From: Crossaster papposus
Taxonomy: Eukaryota; Echinodermata; Asteroidea; Velatida; Solasteridae
Reading direction: 5' to 3'
Assembly (NCBI GenBank): GCA_037893245.1
Contig: JBAIAA010000608.1
Coordinates: 248,001-312,000 of the forward strand
DNA length: 64,000 nt
Shown: positions 21,001 to 32,528 of the stretch, piece by piece
Layout of the letters: each line of letters begins with the position of its first letter
Position numbering within the stretch: the stretch's first letter is position 1
Notes under the pieces: generated by a model
Databases searched by the model: none
Told to the model about the DNA's origin: nothing
The model's input: only the letters and a program-made list of their open reading frames with translations
Program-made: the position numbers and the translations under genes

Positions 21001-21600
21001 TAGACATAATAATTAAACTGGAAAGTGATGGCACAACATCGATTTTAGGTAGCTTCACGCTCGGTTCAGACAGGCGTTCCACGCGCGCCGAACTAAATGA
21101 GTGAATTGAGTCCGACGTCTGAAACGAATAAGGGCAACAAGGCGCGCCAGACGGCAAACGATCGACTGCTGGAGTTGTTATAGAGCGACTAAGGAGCGAC
21201 TTGATTTCAATTTGGTTCGGCGCGACTGTGGAACGTCTGTCTGAACCGAGCGTTAGTTAATTGAGTATATATCTGCATGGACTGAAAAAAACAAATCAGA
21301 TGAAATAGTATAATCAACTGAAAGCCAAATCGTACGTCTCACTAAAAGCAATTCCATGACTTTATGATTCAAAAGATGCGTTCCACTTAATGCACCATGT
21401 TCAGAACACGCTGCATTTATATGACACAGGCTCGTAAACGACTAAGGCAGGCCCATGCATACAATCCAAAGATAACAAAACTGACATAAACTCTGTAAAT
21501 ATATAATAAAATTGATCTATTTGTATACAAATCTGTCTTGATTAAGGTAAGTTTACCCCTGAGGAGACTCGAAATATACTTACGGTATTTCTTTCGCCAT
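18033..21600 (-). CDS. CRK-like SH2 protein, possibly SH2-only (4 exons)
   Basis: Exons at 21584-21600, 19942-20064, 18679-18820 and tentatively 18033-18086 join to 336 nt, an open frame of 111 codons plus TAG. The first three encode a complete SH2 domain close to CRK/CRKL: WYFGKM start, FLVRD motif with the phosphotyrosine-binding Arg, and a YPLDTITLDTP end matching the CRK LDTTTL region. CRK proteins are cytoplasmic adaptors that follow SH2 with SH3 domains. I searched the minus strand down to 14900 and saw no SH3-like exon (no ALYDF or WW-type motif). Either this is an SH2-only relative or the SH3 exons lie elsewhere. The His expected in strand D is Asp here. The SH2 call is firm; the gene end is not. 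Confidence 0.7.
18328..18653. mobile_element. MITE with TGCTGCGTTCCAATCGCG ends
   Basis: Inverted ends tgctgcgttccaatcgcg and cgcgattggaacgcag. Internal gttcacgag repeats. It begins 26 bases past the donor of SH2 exon 3. Confidence 0.8.
18679..18820 (-). CDS. CRK-like SH2 gene exon 3: SH2 C-terminal half
   Basis: The exon encodes DNGMVIDFDIRKAG, LKIRDRDFADLDALIGYYQK and YPLDTITLDTP, covering SH2 strand D through helix B and the final strand. In CRK the strand-D motif reads VSHYII; here it is VIDFDI, so the phosphotyrosine-contacting His is replaced. The donor is cct/gtaagt in phase 0. Read-through would end inside an adjacent MITE. Confidence 0.88.
18871..19260. mobile_element. MITE with TTAAAGGTAGGATACACCA ends, copy in SH2 gene
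   Basis: Left end ttaaaggttggatacacta; right end tggtgtatcctacctttaa. The interior has a hairpin around cgatcaccggacggcgatcg. Related copies or fragments occur at 18180-18300, 35463-35840, 47785-47960, 54975-55344, 58197-58402 and 59155-59690. Confidence 0.82.
19431..19876. mobile_element. MITE with CCAGGGGTGCGTTCCACT ends
   Basis: Inverted ends ccaggggtgcgttccactc and gtggaacgcacccctgg. Several internal gcgaacgtt and ccaacgttg repeats. It lies in SH2 intron 2. Confidence 0.82.
19942..20064 (-). CDS. CRK-like SH2 gene exon 2: SH2 N-terminal half
   Basis: The exon encodes AWYFGKMTKDAAHEIL and SGTFLVRDNMTTRGSYVIS. The Arg of FLVR is the phosphate-binding residue. Helix A carries Lys where CRK has Arg. 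The acceptor is tcgcccccag and the donor atgaa/gtaaac. Confidence 0.88.
20097..20406. mobile_element. MITE with GGCCGTTTTCCAAACCCC ends
   Basis: Left end aaggccgttttccaaacccc; right end ggggtttggaaaacgccc. A third related end at about 20308 suggests two merged copies. Confidence 0.72.
20461..20862. mobile_element. MITE with GGCCAAGTTCGACCAAGG ends and duplicated right end
   Basis: The left end gggccaagttcgaccaagg pairs with ccttgatcgaacttggcc at about 20735 and with a second right end at about 20845. The last 110 bases form a tandem duplicate. Confidence 0.65.
21058..21254. mobile_element. MITE with CGCTCGGTTCAGACAG ends
   Basis: Inverted ends cgctcggttcagacaggcg and tctgtctgaaccgagcg, about 197 bp. 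A partial copy lies at 30400-30560. Confidence 0.8.
21584..21600 (-). CDS. CRK-like SH2 gene exon 1: start codon
   Basis: A 17-nt coding part, ATG then AKEIP, ending cc/gtaagtat in phase 2. It joins to the next exon to give MAKEIPAWYFGK, a CRK-like distance from start to SH2. The start context is aaggATGGCG. Sequence upstream to about 21720 is probably 5' UTR. Confidence 0.65.
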
Positions 21601-24600
21601 CCTTGCTGGTTGGAATTGGCTGTGGTTACTTTTCCACGATAGAAATAACGGCGAAGCCTCAGATCCCCCAACGCTACCACCTTACAATAATTCACACTTC
21701 ACCTTTCAAATTTCTCTAGCAGAATTCAATAAAACTCCACGTCGTCTTGCAGCGAAACAGTTAAGCCCCCTCTACCAATTTGAGACGATTCCCAGAAACA
21801 CAATATCCCTTGTTTTATGTTGCAAAAGCCAATGATATTTGTTTACGCTTGGCAAAAACGGCGCAGCTAGTGCGGCGAACTGATACGCTATATGTTTACG
21901 CATTACAACCGAGTCAAGTGCAACTCTAATTCTATGCAGTATACGTGCCACACACAGTGATATCAAATAGGCCGTTTTTCAAAACATCGCAATGACGGAA
22001 AAAAAATGCATTCATTGAAAAAGTCCAAAGCTTAAACGCTGTTAAGGGATTGATTTCCAACGCATTTGCACCTGCGCCAACGGTATCTTTGTGTGTACAC
22101 AATGCGCAGTAATGCCCGTTTGTGTGAAATATAAATGGAAGGAATTTCCAGGTCATATTTTATTGATTGCGATAGCTATTATATTTTTTTCACCCAGGGA
22201 CCTTCTGCAAATTCTCGGGACAGATCGAATTAAAAAAGAGGAAATATAAATGAAATACAAATATTCTTATAACAAATAATATTTCGATTTGGGAAACACT
22301 GTATACGTTACATTGTTACACAAATATAAGATATTCCGTAACATAATTACATTGGTCCCCGTACAGAAACCTGTATATTCCACCAAATAAAATACAAAAA
22401 TATTGAGATTTAAGAGATTCCACTCGCCACTATATCATATTTTATAGGGGCCACCCTCCCTCCCTCTTTTTGGCCCCGCCTCCATCCAACCATCCAAAAC
22501 CTTGCTACTTTTTTTCTGAGCTCAAAGCATACTTATTACGTACTTATTATATACTTATTACTGGAAGAATAACAATTGTTCAGCTGAACATAACCGTAAA
22601 TTGTCTCGTTGAAGATTCTTGATCCTTGAATGTCTTGTAGTCAAACTTCTTTGAAGTGTATGAGGGGAGAGGTTACTAGCACGTGCACCCTCAGCCAAGA
22701 TCCTCAGCATCTGGCTTAATCAATTTTTTTCAGGATGGCAGGCTTTGATGTGAATTCAGGATGCAAGCATAACCGTTGTCTTGCTGAAGATCCTGGATCC
22801 GTGAATGGTTGGCACTGGACTTTCTTTCGAGTATATGAGGGGAGAGGTTACTAGCACGTGCACCCTCAGCCAAGATCCTCAGCATCTGGCTTAATCACAT
22901 TGTTCTTTTCAGGATGGCAGGCTTCGATGTAAATTCAGGATGAAAGCATAACCGTTGTCTTACTGAAGATCCTGGATCCGTGAATGGTTGGCACTGGACT
23001 TTCTTTCGAGTATATGAGGGGAGAGGTTACTAGCACGTGCACCCTCAGCCAAGATCCTCAGCATCTGGCTTAATCACATTTTTCTTTTCAGGATGGCAGG
23101 CTTCGATGTGAATTCAGGATGCAAGCATAACCGTTGTCTTGCTGAAGATCCTTAATCCTTGAATGGCTTGCATGCACTAGACTTCCTTTCGAGTATTTTA
23201 GGGGAGAGGTTACAAGCACGTGCACCCTCAGCCAAGATCCTCAGCATCTGGCTTACCTAATATATCCTAAGGATGGCAGGCTTCGATGTGAATTCAGGAT
23301 GCAAGCATAACCGTTGTCTTGCTGAAGATCCGTAATCCTTGAATGGTTTGCACTGGACTTCCTTTTAAGTATATGAGGGGAGAGGTTACTAGCACGTGCA
23401 CCCTCAGCCAAGATCCTCAGCATCTGGCTTAATCAAAAAAAAAATCAGGATGGCAGGCTTCGATGTGAATTCAGGATGGAAGCATAACCGTTGTCTTGCT
23501 GAAGATCCTTGATCCTTGAATGGCTTGCACTGGACTTCCTTTTGAGTATATGAGGGGAGGGGTGATCCTCAGCATCTGGCTTAATCAATTTTTCAGGATG
23601 GCAGGCTTCTATGTGAATTCAGGATGAAGGCATAACCATTGTCTTGCTGAAGATCCTTGATCCGTGAATGGTTGGCACTGGACTTCCTTTCGAGTATATG
23701 AGGGGAGAGGTTACTAGCACGTGCACCCTCAGCCAAGATCCTCAGCATCTGGCTTAATCAATTATTTTTTTCAGGATGGCAGGCTTCGATGTGAATTCAA
23801 GATGAAAGCATAACTGTTGTCTTGCTGAAGATCCTTCATTCTTGAATGGCATGCACTGGACTTCCTTTCGAGTATATGAGGGGAGAGGTGATCCTCAGCA
23901 TCTGGCTTAATCAATTTTTCAGGATGGCAGGCTTCTATGTGAATTCAGGATGGAAGCATAACCGTTGTCTTGCTGAAGATCCTCGATCCTTGAATGGTTT
24001 GCACTGGAATTCCTTTCGAGTATATGAGGGGAGAGGTTACTAGCACGTGCACCCTCAGCCAAGATCCTCAGCATCTGGCTTAATCACATTTTTCTTTTCA
24101 GGATGGCAGGCTTCGATATGAATTCAGGATGCAAGCATAACCGTTGTCTTGCTGAAGATCCTTCATTCTTGAATGGCTTGCACTGGACTTCCTTTCGAGT
24201 ATATGAGGGGAGAGGTGATCCTCAGCATCTGGCTTAATCAATTTTTCAGGATGGCAGGCTTCTATGTGAATTCAGGATGAAAGCATAACCATTGTCTTGC
24301 TGAAGATTCTTGATCCGTGAATGGTTGGCACTGGACTTTCTTTCGAGTATGAGGGGAGAGGTTCCTAGCACGTGCACCCTCAGCCAAGATCCTCAGCATC
24401 TGGCTTAATCACATTTTTCTTTTCAGGATGGCAGGCTTCGATATGAATTCAGGATGCAAGCATAATCGTTGTCTTGCTGAAGATCCTTCATTCTTGAATG
24501 GCTTGCACTGGACTTCCTTTCGAGTATATGAGGGGAGAGGTGATCCTCAGCATCTGGCTTAATCAATTTTTCAGGATGGCAGGCTTCTATGTGAATTCAG

Positions 24601-24949
24601 GATGAAAGCATAACCATTGTCTTGCTGAAGATTCTTGATCCGTGAATGGTTGGCACTGGACTTCCTTTCGAGTATGAGGGGAGAGGTTCCTAGCACGTGC
24701 ACCCTCAGCCAAGATCCTCAGCATCTGGCTTAATCAATTATTCATTTTCAGGATGGCAGGCTTCTATGCGAATTCAGGATGCAAGCATAACCGTTGTCTT
24801 GCTGAAGACCCTTCATTCTTGAATGGCTTGCACTGGACTTCCTTTCGAGTATATGAGGGGAGAGGTTACTAGCACGTGCACCCTCAGCCAAGATCCTCAG
24901 CATCTGGCTGAATTAATTTCCTTTTAAGGATGACAGGCTTGGATGTGAA

Positions 24950-27900
24950 TTGTGGATAGAGAATTACTACGGTAGAGCTGAAGATATCCTTGATCCTTGA
25001 ATGGCTTGTGGACCTTCTTTCGATACACAAGGGGAGAAGTTACCAGCACTCACATCGTCGTTGCCTCGCTTGGATCCTCAGCATCCGTTTGTTGGTCTTG
25101 TTGTTGGTCTTGCTGTTTTGTTGAGTCCTCCTGTTATAAACACAAAGGATATTACCATACACAATAAGGGAAACGTTTTGTTAAAGTCGTAGAAATCTGA
25201 ATCTTAAAAATGCTAGGCTATACATTAAATGTAATAAAGTATAGGTCATACCGAACACTTAAATTGTACAAAGCCTTTTTTGTGTTTTACATTTTAATGT
25301 GTATTCAAAATGATACAAATTAATAAACTTACCACAACGGCATCGTCACATGACGTCTTTCTCCACGTGAAGAAACACCATACTAGCACTCGCACCCTAA
25401 GCAAAGACCCTCAGCATCTGGCTTACTCGATATCTTGTCCGGTGGGCAGGCTTCGATGCAAATTTACGATGTAATCATTACCCTTGACTTGCTGAAGATC
25501 ATTGATTCTCAAATGGTAGTCCAACGTCGTTAATGTATAAGAGGGGAGATGTTGCTAGCACGTGCACCCTCAGCCAAGATCCTCAGCATCTGGCTTTTTT
25601 TCAAGGTGGCAAACTTCGATGTGAATTCAGGATGAAAGCACAACCGTTGTCTTGCTGAAGATCCTTGATCCGTGAATGGCTTATATAGCCGAACTAATTT
25701 GAAATATTTGAGGGGAGAGGTTACCAGCACATTGTACCCTCCTTTTAATTACTCCTCAGCCAAGATCCTCAGCATCTGGCTGATGTAGTTTTTTTTAGGA
25801 TGGCAGGCTTCGATGTGAATTTAGGATGAAAGCACAACCGTTGTCTTGCTGAAGATCCTTGATCCATGAATGGCTTGTATATAGCCGTACTCATTTGAAA
25901 TATTTGAGGGGAGAGGTTACCAGCACATTGCACCCTCAGCCAAGATCCTCAGCATCTGGCTTACCTATATATCCTAAGGATGGCAGGCTTCGATGTAAAT
26001 TCAGGATGGAAGAATAACGGTAGTCTTGCTAAAGATCCTTGATCCTCGAATGGCTTGTTGCCAAACTATTTTTAAGTGTATGAGGGTAGAGGTTACTAGC
26101 ACGTGCACCCTCAGCCAAGATCCTCAGCATCTGGCTTAATTATCCTTTGGGGATGACAGGCTTCGATGTAAATTTTGGATGGAAGAACAACCGTTGTCAA
26201 ACTGCAGATCCTTGATCCTTGAATGTCTTGTTGCCAAACTCCTTTTGAAGTGTATGAGGGGAGAGGTTACTAGCACGTTCACCCTCAGCCAAAGATTCTC
26301 AGCATCTGGCTTAATTATCCTTTTGGGATGACAGGCTTCGATGTAAATTTTGGATGGAAGAACAACCGTTGTCTTGCTGAAGATCCTTGATCCTTGAATA
26401 ACTTGTAGTCAAACTCCTTTGAAGTGTATGAGGGGAGAGGTTACTAGCACGTGCACCCTCAGCCAAGATCCTCAGCATCTGGCTTAATCAATTATTTTTT
26501 CAGGGTGGCAGGCTTCGATGTGAATTCAGGATGGAAGCATAACCGTTGTCTTGCTGAAGATCCTTAATCCAAGAATAGCTTGTAGCCGAACTCCTTTGAA
26601 TGTCTTGAAGCTTCGATGTGAATTCAGGATGAAACAATTGTTGATCCTTGATCCTTGAATAGCTTGTACTAGACTTCCTTTCGAGTATATGAGGAGAGAG
26701 GTTACTAGCACGTGCACCCTCAGCCAAGATCCTCAGCATCTGGCTTAATTATCCTTTGGGGATGACAGGCTTCGATGTAGATTTTGGATGGAAGAACAAC
26801 CGTTGTCACACTGAAGATCTTTGATCCTTGAATGGCTTGTAGTCAAACTCCTTTGAAGTGTATGAGGGGAGAGGTTACTAGCATGTGCACCCTCAGCCAA
26901 GATCCTCAGCATCTGGCTTAATTATCCTTTGGGGATGACAGGCTTCGATGTAGATTTTAGATGGAAGAACAACCGTTTTCACACTGAAGATCTTTGATCC
27001 TTGAATGGCTTGTAGTCAAGAGCTGAAGATATCCTTGAATGGCTTGTGGACCTTCTTTCGATACACAAGGGGAGAAGTTACCAGCACTCACATCGTCGTT
27101 GCCTCGCTTGGATCCTCAGCATCCGTTTGTTGGTCTTGTTGTTGGTCTTGCTGTTTTGTTGAGTCCTCCTGTTATAAACACAAAGGATATTACCATACAC
27201 AATAAGGGAAACGTTTTGTTAAAGTCGTAGAAATCTGAATCTTAAAAATGCTAGGCTATACATTAAATGTAATAAAGTATAGGTCATACCGAACACTTAA
27301 ATTGTACAAAGCCTTTTTTGTGTTTTACATTTTAATGTGTATAAAAAATGATACCCAGGGGCGGATCCAGGAATTTCGGTTAGAGGGGGCGCCCAAAATT
27401 GTCAACATAATATATTAGGAGAAGATATGGGAGCGCAGGAGGCGCGAAGCCCCAACGCCGAGATCTTCTCAATCTTCTCGAGATTTTGTTAGGGGGGGCG
27501 CGCGCCGGGTGCGCCCCCCCCCTGGATCCGCGCATGATACCAATTGATAAACTTACTCCAACGGCATCGTCACATGGCGTCTTTCTCCGCGTGAAGAGAC
27601 ACCATACTAGCACTTGCACCCTAAGCAAAGACCCTCAGCATCTAGCTTACTCGATATCTTGTCCGGTGGGCAGGCTTCGATGCAAATTTACGATGTAATC
27701 ATTACCCTTGACTTGCTGAAGATCATTGATTCTCAAATGGTAGTCCAACGTCGTTAATTTATAAGAGGGGAGATGTTGCTAGCACGTGCACCCTCAGCCA
27801 AGATCCTCAGCATCTGGCTTTTTTTCAAGGTGGCAAACTTCGATGTGAATTCCGGATGAAAGCACAACCGTTGTCTTGCTGAAGATCCTTGATCCGTGAA

Positions 27901-28300
27901 TGGCTTATATAGCCGAACTAATTTGAAATATTTGAGGGGAGAGGTTACCAGCACATTGCACCCTCCTTTGAATTACTCCTCAGCCAAGATCCTCAGCATC
28001 TGGCTGATGTAGTTTTTTTTTAGGATGGCAGGCTTCGATGTGAATTTAGGATGAAAGCACAACCGTTGTCTTGCTGAAGATCCTTGATCCATGAATGGCT
28101 TGTATTAAAGCCGTACTCATTTGAAATATTTGAGGGGAGAGGTTACCAGCACATTGCACCCTCAGCCAAGATCCTCAGCATCTGGCTTACCTATATATCC
28201 TAAGGATGGCAGGCTTCGATGTAAATTCAGGATGGAAGAATAACGGTAGTCTTGCTAAAGATCCTTGATCCTCGAATGGCTTGTTGCCAAACTACTTTGA
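24950..28300. repeat. Duplicated block inside the satellite array
   Basis: 24990-26090 and 27030-28330 share not only repeat units but also the unique spacer ttgttggtcttgttgttggt plus roughly 300 bases of non-satellite sequence. A block of about 2 kb was therefore duplicated as one piece. Confidence 0.82.
27356..27533. mobile_element. hAT-like MITE with 8-bp target duplication
   Basis: Begins caggggcggatccagg and ends cctggatccgcgc. It is flanked on both sides by atgatacc (27348-27355 and 27534-27541). The parallel site near 25309 in the sister block lacks the element. The 8-bp duplication and CAGGGGCGGATCC end fit the hAT superfamily. Confidence 0.85.
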
Positions 28301-29739
28301 AGTGTATGAGGGGAGAGGTTACTAGCACGTGCACCCTCAGCCAAGATCCTCAGCATCTGGCTTAATTATCCTTTGGGGATGACAGGCTTCGATGTAAATT
28401 TTGGATGGAAGAACAACCGTTGTCAAACTGCAGATCCTTGATCCTTGAATGGCTTGTATTCAAACTCCTTTGAAGTGTATGAGGGGAGAGGTTACTAGCA
28501 CGTGCACCCTCAGCCAAGATCCTCAGCATCTGGCTTAATTATCCTTTGGGGATGACAGGCTTCGATGTAAATTTTGGATGGAAGAACAACCGTTGTCAAA
28601 CTGAAGATCCTTGATCCTTGAATGGCTTGTAGTCAAACTCCTTTGAAGTGTATGAGGGGAGAGGTTACTAGCACGTGCACCCTCAGCCAAGATCCTCAGC
28701 ATCTGGCTTAATTATCCTTTGGGGTGACAGGCTTGGATGTAGATTTTGGATGGAAGAACAACCGTTGTCGAACTGAAGATCCTTGATCCTTGAATGGCTC
28801 GTAGTCAAACTCCTTTGGAGTGTATGAGGGTAGAGGTTACTAGCACGTTCACCCTCAGCCAAGATCCTCAGCATCTGGCTTAATTATCCTTTCGGGATGA
28901 CAGGCTTTGATGTCGATTTTGGATGGAAGAACAACCGTTGTCAAACTGAAGATCCTTGATCCTTGAATGTCTTGTTGCCAAACTACTTTGAAGTGTATGA
29001 GGGGAGAGGTTACTAGCACGTTCACCCTCAGCCAAGATCCTCAGCATCTGGCTTATTTATTATATCTTTTCAGGATGGCAGGCTTCGATGTAAATTCAGG
29101 ATTAAAAGCTACAAATTGTGGATGGAAGCATAATGTTTGTCTTGCAGAAGATCCTTGATCCAAGAATGGCTTGTAGCCGAACTCTTTTGAATGTCTCATG
29201 AGTTGAAAGGTTACTAGCACGTGCACTCTCAGGCAATATCCTCAGCATCTGGCTTAATAAATATATGTTGACGACGACAGGCTTTGAGGTGAATTGGATT
29301 GAAGCATTGTAAACGTTGTCTAGCTGAATGCTGAAGATCCTTGATTCTTCAAAGGCTTGACTCTTTGAAGTACTATACGAGGGGAGTATAGTTACTAGGA
29401 TGGCAGGCTTTGATGTGGATTTTAAATGGAAGAACAACCATTGTTAAGCTGAAAATCATCGATTCTTGAATGGCTTCTAGTCGAACTCCTTTCAAGTATA
29501 ATGAGAAAAAGGGTTATTAGCACTTTGCTGGTTTTTTAATCTGTTCTAGATCTTCACTTTGAGCTAAGTTTGCCTATACTCAATGTCATCACTTACCACT
29601 ATCCGTATGTACGAAATCCAACACAATAACAATAACGATAATTTAGATGTATTATAGCGCATTTATTTGGTAACCCGATCAAGGCGCCTACGCACAAATT
29701 CTGCTCAAAACTAAGAGATAACTAATGAAATAAATGAGA

Positions 29740-29878
29740 CTTTAGTTCTCTTCTGAAGATGTCCATGAATGTTATTTGACAAAGTGTGGCAGGGAGTTTA
29801 TTCCAAATGGCAGGTGCTGCTTTGGCAAAGGCACGCTGACCATAGCGGACAGTACGAACTCTCGGTTCTGCTAAATGA
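29740..29878 (-). mobile_element. Non-LTR retrotransposon C-terminal fragment
   Basis: The minus strand reads RYGQRAFAKAAPAIWNKLP and FRRELKSHLFH, then stop. This is the usual end of a CR1/RTE-type reverse-transcriptase ORF. A probable continuation lies at 30160-30330, separated by a MITE. Confidence 0.78.
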
Positions 29879-30157
29879 CAGGGTTGTATAGTCGAGTCCC
29901 TGCAAGTCCTTTCACAAGTCCTTTCGTGAAGCCAGTCACAAGTCCCTTCATATAAAGGCAGTCACAAGTAACTGGATGAACAATGACAAATGAATGCTTT
30001 TGTCAAAGCTGATTTGAATAGCCTGTGATTTGAATTGGAACTGAAAGACTTGTGACTCTTGCAGGGACTTACAGGGACTTGCAGGGACTTACAAGGACTT
30101 GCTGGGACTTACAGGGACTTGCAGGGACTAATTATGATGGACTCGACTACATCCCTG
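29879..30157. mobile_element. CAGGGATGTAGTCGAGTCC-type MITE, copy 2
   Basis: Ends cagggttgtatagtcgagtcc-like and ggactcgactacatccctg. Interior acagggacttgc repeats. It appears inserted into the retrotransposon fragment. Confidence 0.78.
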
Positions 30158-30159
30158 CT

Positions 30160-31078
30160 AAAAGAGCCTTTAGATCGGAGATGAGCTCACCAGATACTGA
30201 TGGAAGCACGACCACGCAGGATCTTTAAATACAAGAAGGCAGATCCTGAAGCTGATCCTCTTTGATACCGGAAGGCCAATGTAGCTCTCTTAGAATCGGT
30301 GAGATGTGAGAATCTAACACGATGCCAATTCCCATCTGGCGTTTGAGGGAAGCACTTGAAAGAAATGTTGTTACTTCAACAACTAAAAGAGCTATTTTTC
30401 GGGCGCAAAATGAATTGAGTCCGACGTCTAAAACGAATAAGGGCGACAAGGCGCCTCCAGACGGCGAACGATCGACTGGGGGAGTTGTTAGAGCGACTAA
30501 GGAGCGACTTGATTTCAATTTGGTTCGGCGCGACTGTGGAACGCCTGTCTGAACCTTAACCGAGGTTAACTTTCTATAGAGTTTCTGTGCGCGTAATGAT
30601 GTTGTGTGCTCGTTTCACATGTTGTGTTGGAGGATGCGTTGCCATGCGCGTCTTGTTTATGTTTTGCTTAGCGCGTTACTAGGTTTGGAACGTATTTGTT
30701 TAGTGTACTGAGCTGATGGTGTACCAGAGCTACCAACCGACGTCACTAAATAAATCGAAGTAAACAAAGGGAACTCGTTGAAAACGCGTCACAATAGTCC
30801 GTTGTCATGAACATAATTATTCTAATTCCGCGTCGGACGCGCGACGACAAACGCGCGACGCGCAAGTGCATTAATGCTTCGGTTATTATATAAGAAAGTC
30901 CGAACAGTCAAATTAAGCAGGTGCCACTATACCTTTCGCAGATATTCAAAAAGTAAGCAAACAAAAATACTGTTAAAAAGCTTACTTGTTATTTGTAGAG
31001 ACATTTATGATACTATAAACTCCCCTTGAAATTATTCCTTACATAATAAAATTATGTAGTTTTTCTGTTGAGGCCTAA
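30160..31078. other. Intergenic sequence with repeat fragments
   Basis: Contains retrotransposon-like sequence (30160-30330), a fragment of the CGCTCGGTTCAGACAG MITE (30400-30560) and CpG-rich gcgtcggacgcgcgacgac at about 30830. No gene was seen. Confidence 0.45.
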
Positions 31079-31396
31079 TGCTGCGTTTCAATCGCGTCAT
31101 GTTTCTCGTGTTGACCAGGGATGTAGTCGAGTCCATCACAAGTCCAAGTCCCTGCAAGTCCCTGTGAGTCCCTGCAAGTCCATCACAAGTTCAGTTCCAA
31201 TTTAAATCACAAGCTATTCAAATCAGCTTTGACAAAGACATTCCTTTGCGGCATTGTTCATCCAGTTACTTGTGACTGCCTTTATGAAGGGACTTGTGAC
31301 TGGCTTCACGAAAGGACTTGTGAACGGATTTGCAGGGACTCGACTACAACCCTGGTGTTCACCGTGAACTTCTCCAAGTTCACGAGGGGGTTGGAC
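31079..31396. mobile_element. Nested MITEs
   Basis: The flanks resemble the TGCTGCGTTCCAATCGCG family (tgctgcgtttcaatcgcgtc on the left). They are split by a copy of the CAGGGATGTAGTCGAGTCC MITE at 31117-31355. Confidence 0.65.
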
Positions 31397-32367
31397 CTCC
31401 CCCCCCCCCCCACCCCACTCCCACACCCCCTTCCTTTGTGGCGATCATTGCGCTTGCGGACTGTAGTTTCTTAGGAATTCTTTTTAGGTTTTTAGGGGGT
31501 GCGTTATGTAACAATAGTCTAGAGAGTGTCAATAGTCACTCACATGAATTCAAAATAGATCATAATTATGGATTCAAATAGTATTTCAGTCCACGCGTAT
31601 AATAAGAATGAGGAGTTAACGCTCTAGTAATTAAAATTCGCCCTATGATAGGGAAAACACACTTATTCATTGTATACTACACTAGCCCCCAGCCGGACTC
31701 CACAGTTCGATTATACATACATGTATTGCGGGGTGTGGGGTGTGTGGGGGTGGGGGTTCTGCCTTGCTTTAGCTAGCGCGATAACATGATTTTTGTTGGG
31801 CTGCAGATCATCTCATAAATTATAAACCTACTGGAGTTATTCCATTTGTCGATTGTATTACAAGAAACAGTTGCATGTGTTGGAAAGGAAATAGCAATGA
31901 AGAAAGATAATTCGGGTCAACCATGGGGGAATAAGATCACTCCTTCATAGATCAACCGACCTACATTAATAAAATGATGCAGGTAATTTTGAACTAAGCG
32001 GCCCTTCACGAATTGGCCTATTATGGGACCGGTTGTTTTTAGCGACCAAGCATATGACTTGCGGCTTATAAACCCGGGAAAAAGGAAAAGAAAATTGCCC
32101 CTATCTCTAAATTGAATAGTAAACTGTCCTTGACATCGTAATCTTTAATCCACAACGGGGCTTGGGTTTGGAAAACGGCAGTAGCCCGTTCAAACCAAAC
32201 CCCTTGAGGGCGCGCCTACTGCCCGCGCGGTCGTTGAATCGCAGTCTGGTTCCGTCAAATTTCTATAATCCCATTGATCTCCATTAGTAGAACGAACGTA
32301 ATAAACGCAATTTTGAGGGTCCGGAAATCGACCATTTCGGGAGCCATGTGCTAATGCTACAAACAAA
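31397..32367. other. NUP210 5' flank, probable promoter region
   Basis: C-rich runs at 31399-31440 and gtgtggggtgtgtgggggtg at about 31733. CpG-richer sequence from about 32180 to the start codon. No separate gene was seen. Confidence 0.45.
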
Positions 32368-32376
32368 ATGGCGGTT
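32364..32376 (+). promoter_or_regulatory. YY1-like site at the NUP210 start codon
   Basis: The start codon lies in CAAAATGGCGG, which fits the CAANATGGCGG consensus known for YY1 at translation starts of housekeeping genes. The preceding 150 bases are relatively CpG-rich (gggcgcgcctactgcccgcg at about 32200). Use as a regulatory site is inferred. Confidence 0.4.
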
Positions 32377-32528
32377 CTTTCTAATAAGATCGTATTTTTG
32401 AGCGTAGTTTTCTCTCTTATTTATCTGGGCATCGGCCACAAGCTCAACGTACCGAGGATAATGTTGCCTTATTTTGCCACAACGCCGATAAATTTCACTC
32501 TAGAAGCATCAGACAGTTGTTATAATTG
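32368..32528 (+). CDS. NUP210: NUP210 exon 1: start and signal peptide
   Basis: The exon starts MAVLSNKIVFLSVVFSLIY, a cleavable signal, followed by HKLNVPRIMLPYF and NFTLEASDSCYN, closely matching vertebrate NUP210. It ends aattg/gtgggt in phase 2. The ATG context aaaATGGCGG is favourable. Confidence 0.93.

Larger units (their letters stand above)
22600..29520. repeat. 7-kb satellite-like array, unit about 190-210 bp
   Basis: More than 30 imperfect units share ccctcagccaagatcctcag, catctggctta, aggatggcaggcttcgatgt and gttgtcttgctgaagatcc. Units fall into subtypes (full, short without the cacgtgcaccc segment, and late aattatcctttggggatgac forms). Short ORFs in the array are by-products of the repeat. 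No gene was seen. Confidence 0.92.

Noticed and set aside
22600..29520. CRISPR-like array
   Set aside because: Units of about 200 bp without the short-repeat/unique-spacer pattern, in an animal genome. It is satellite DNA.
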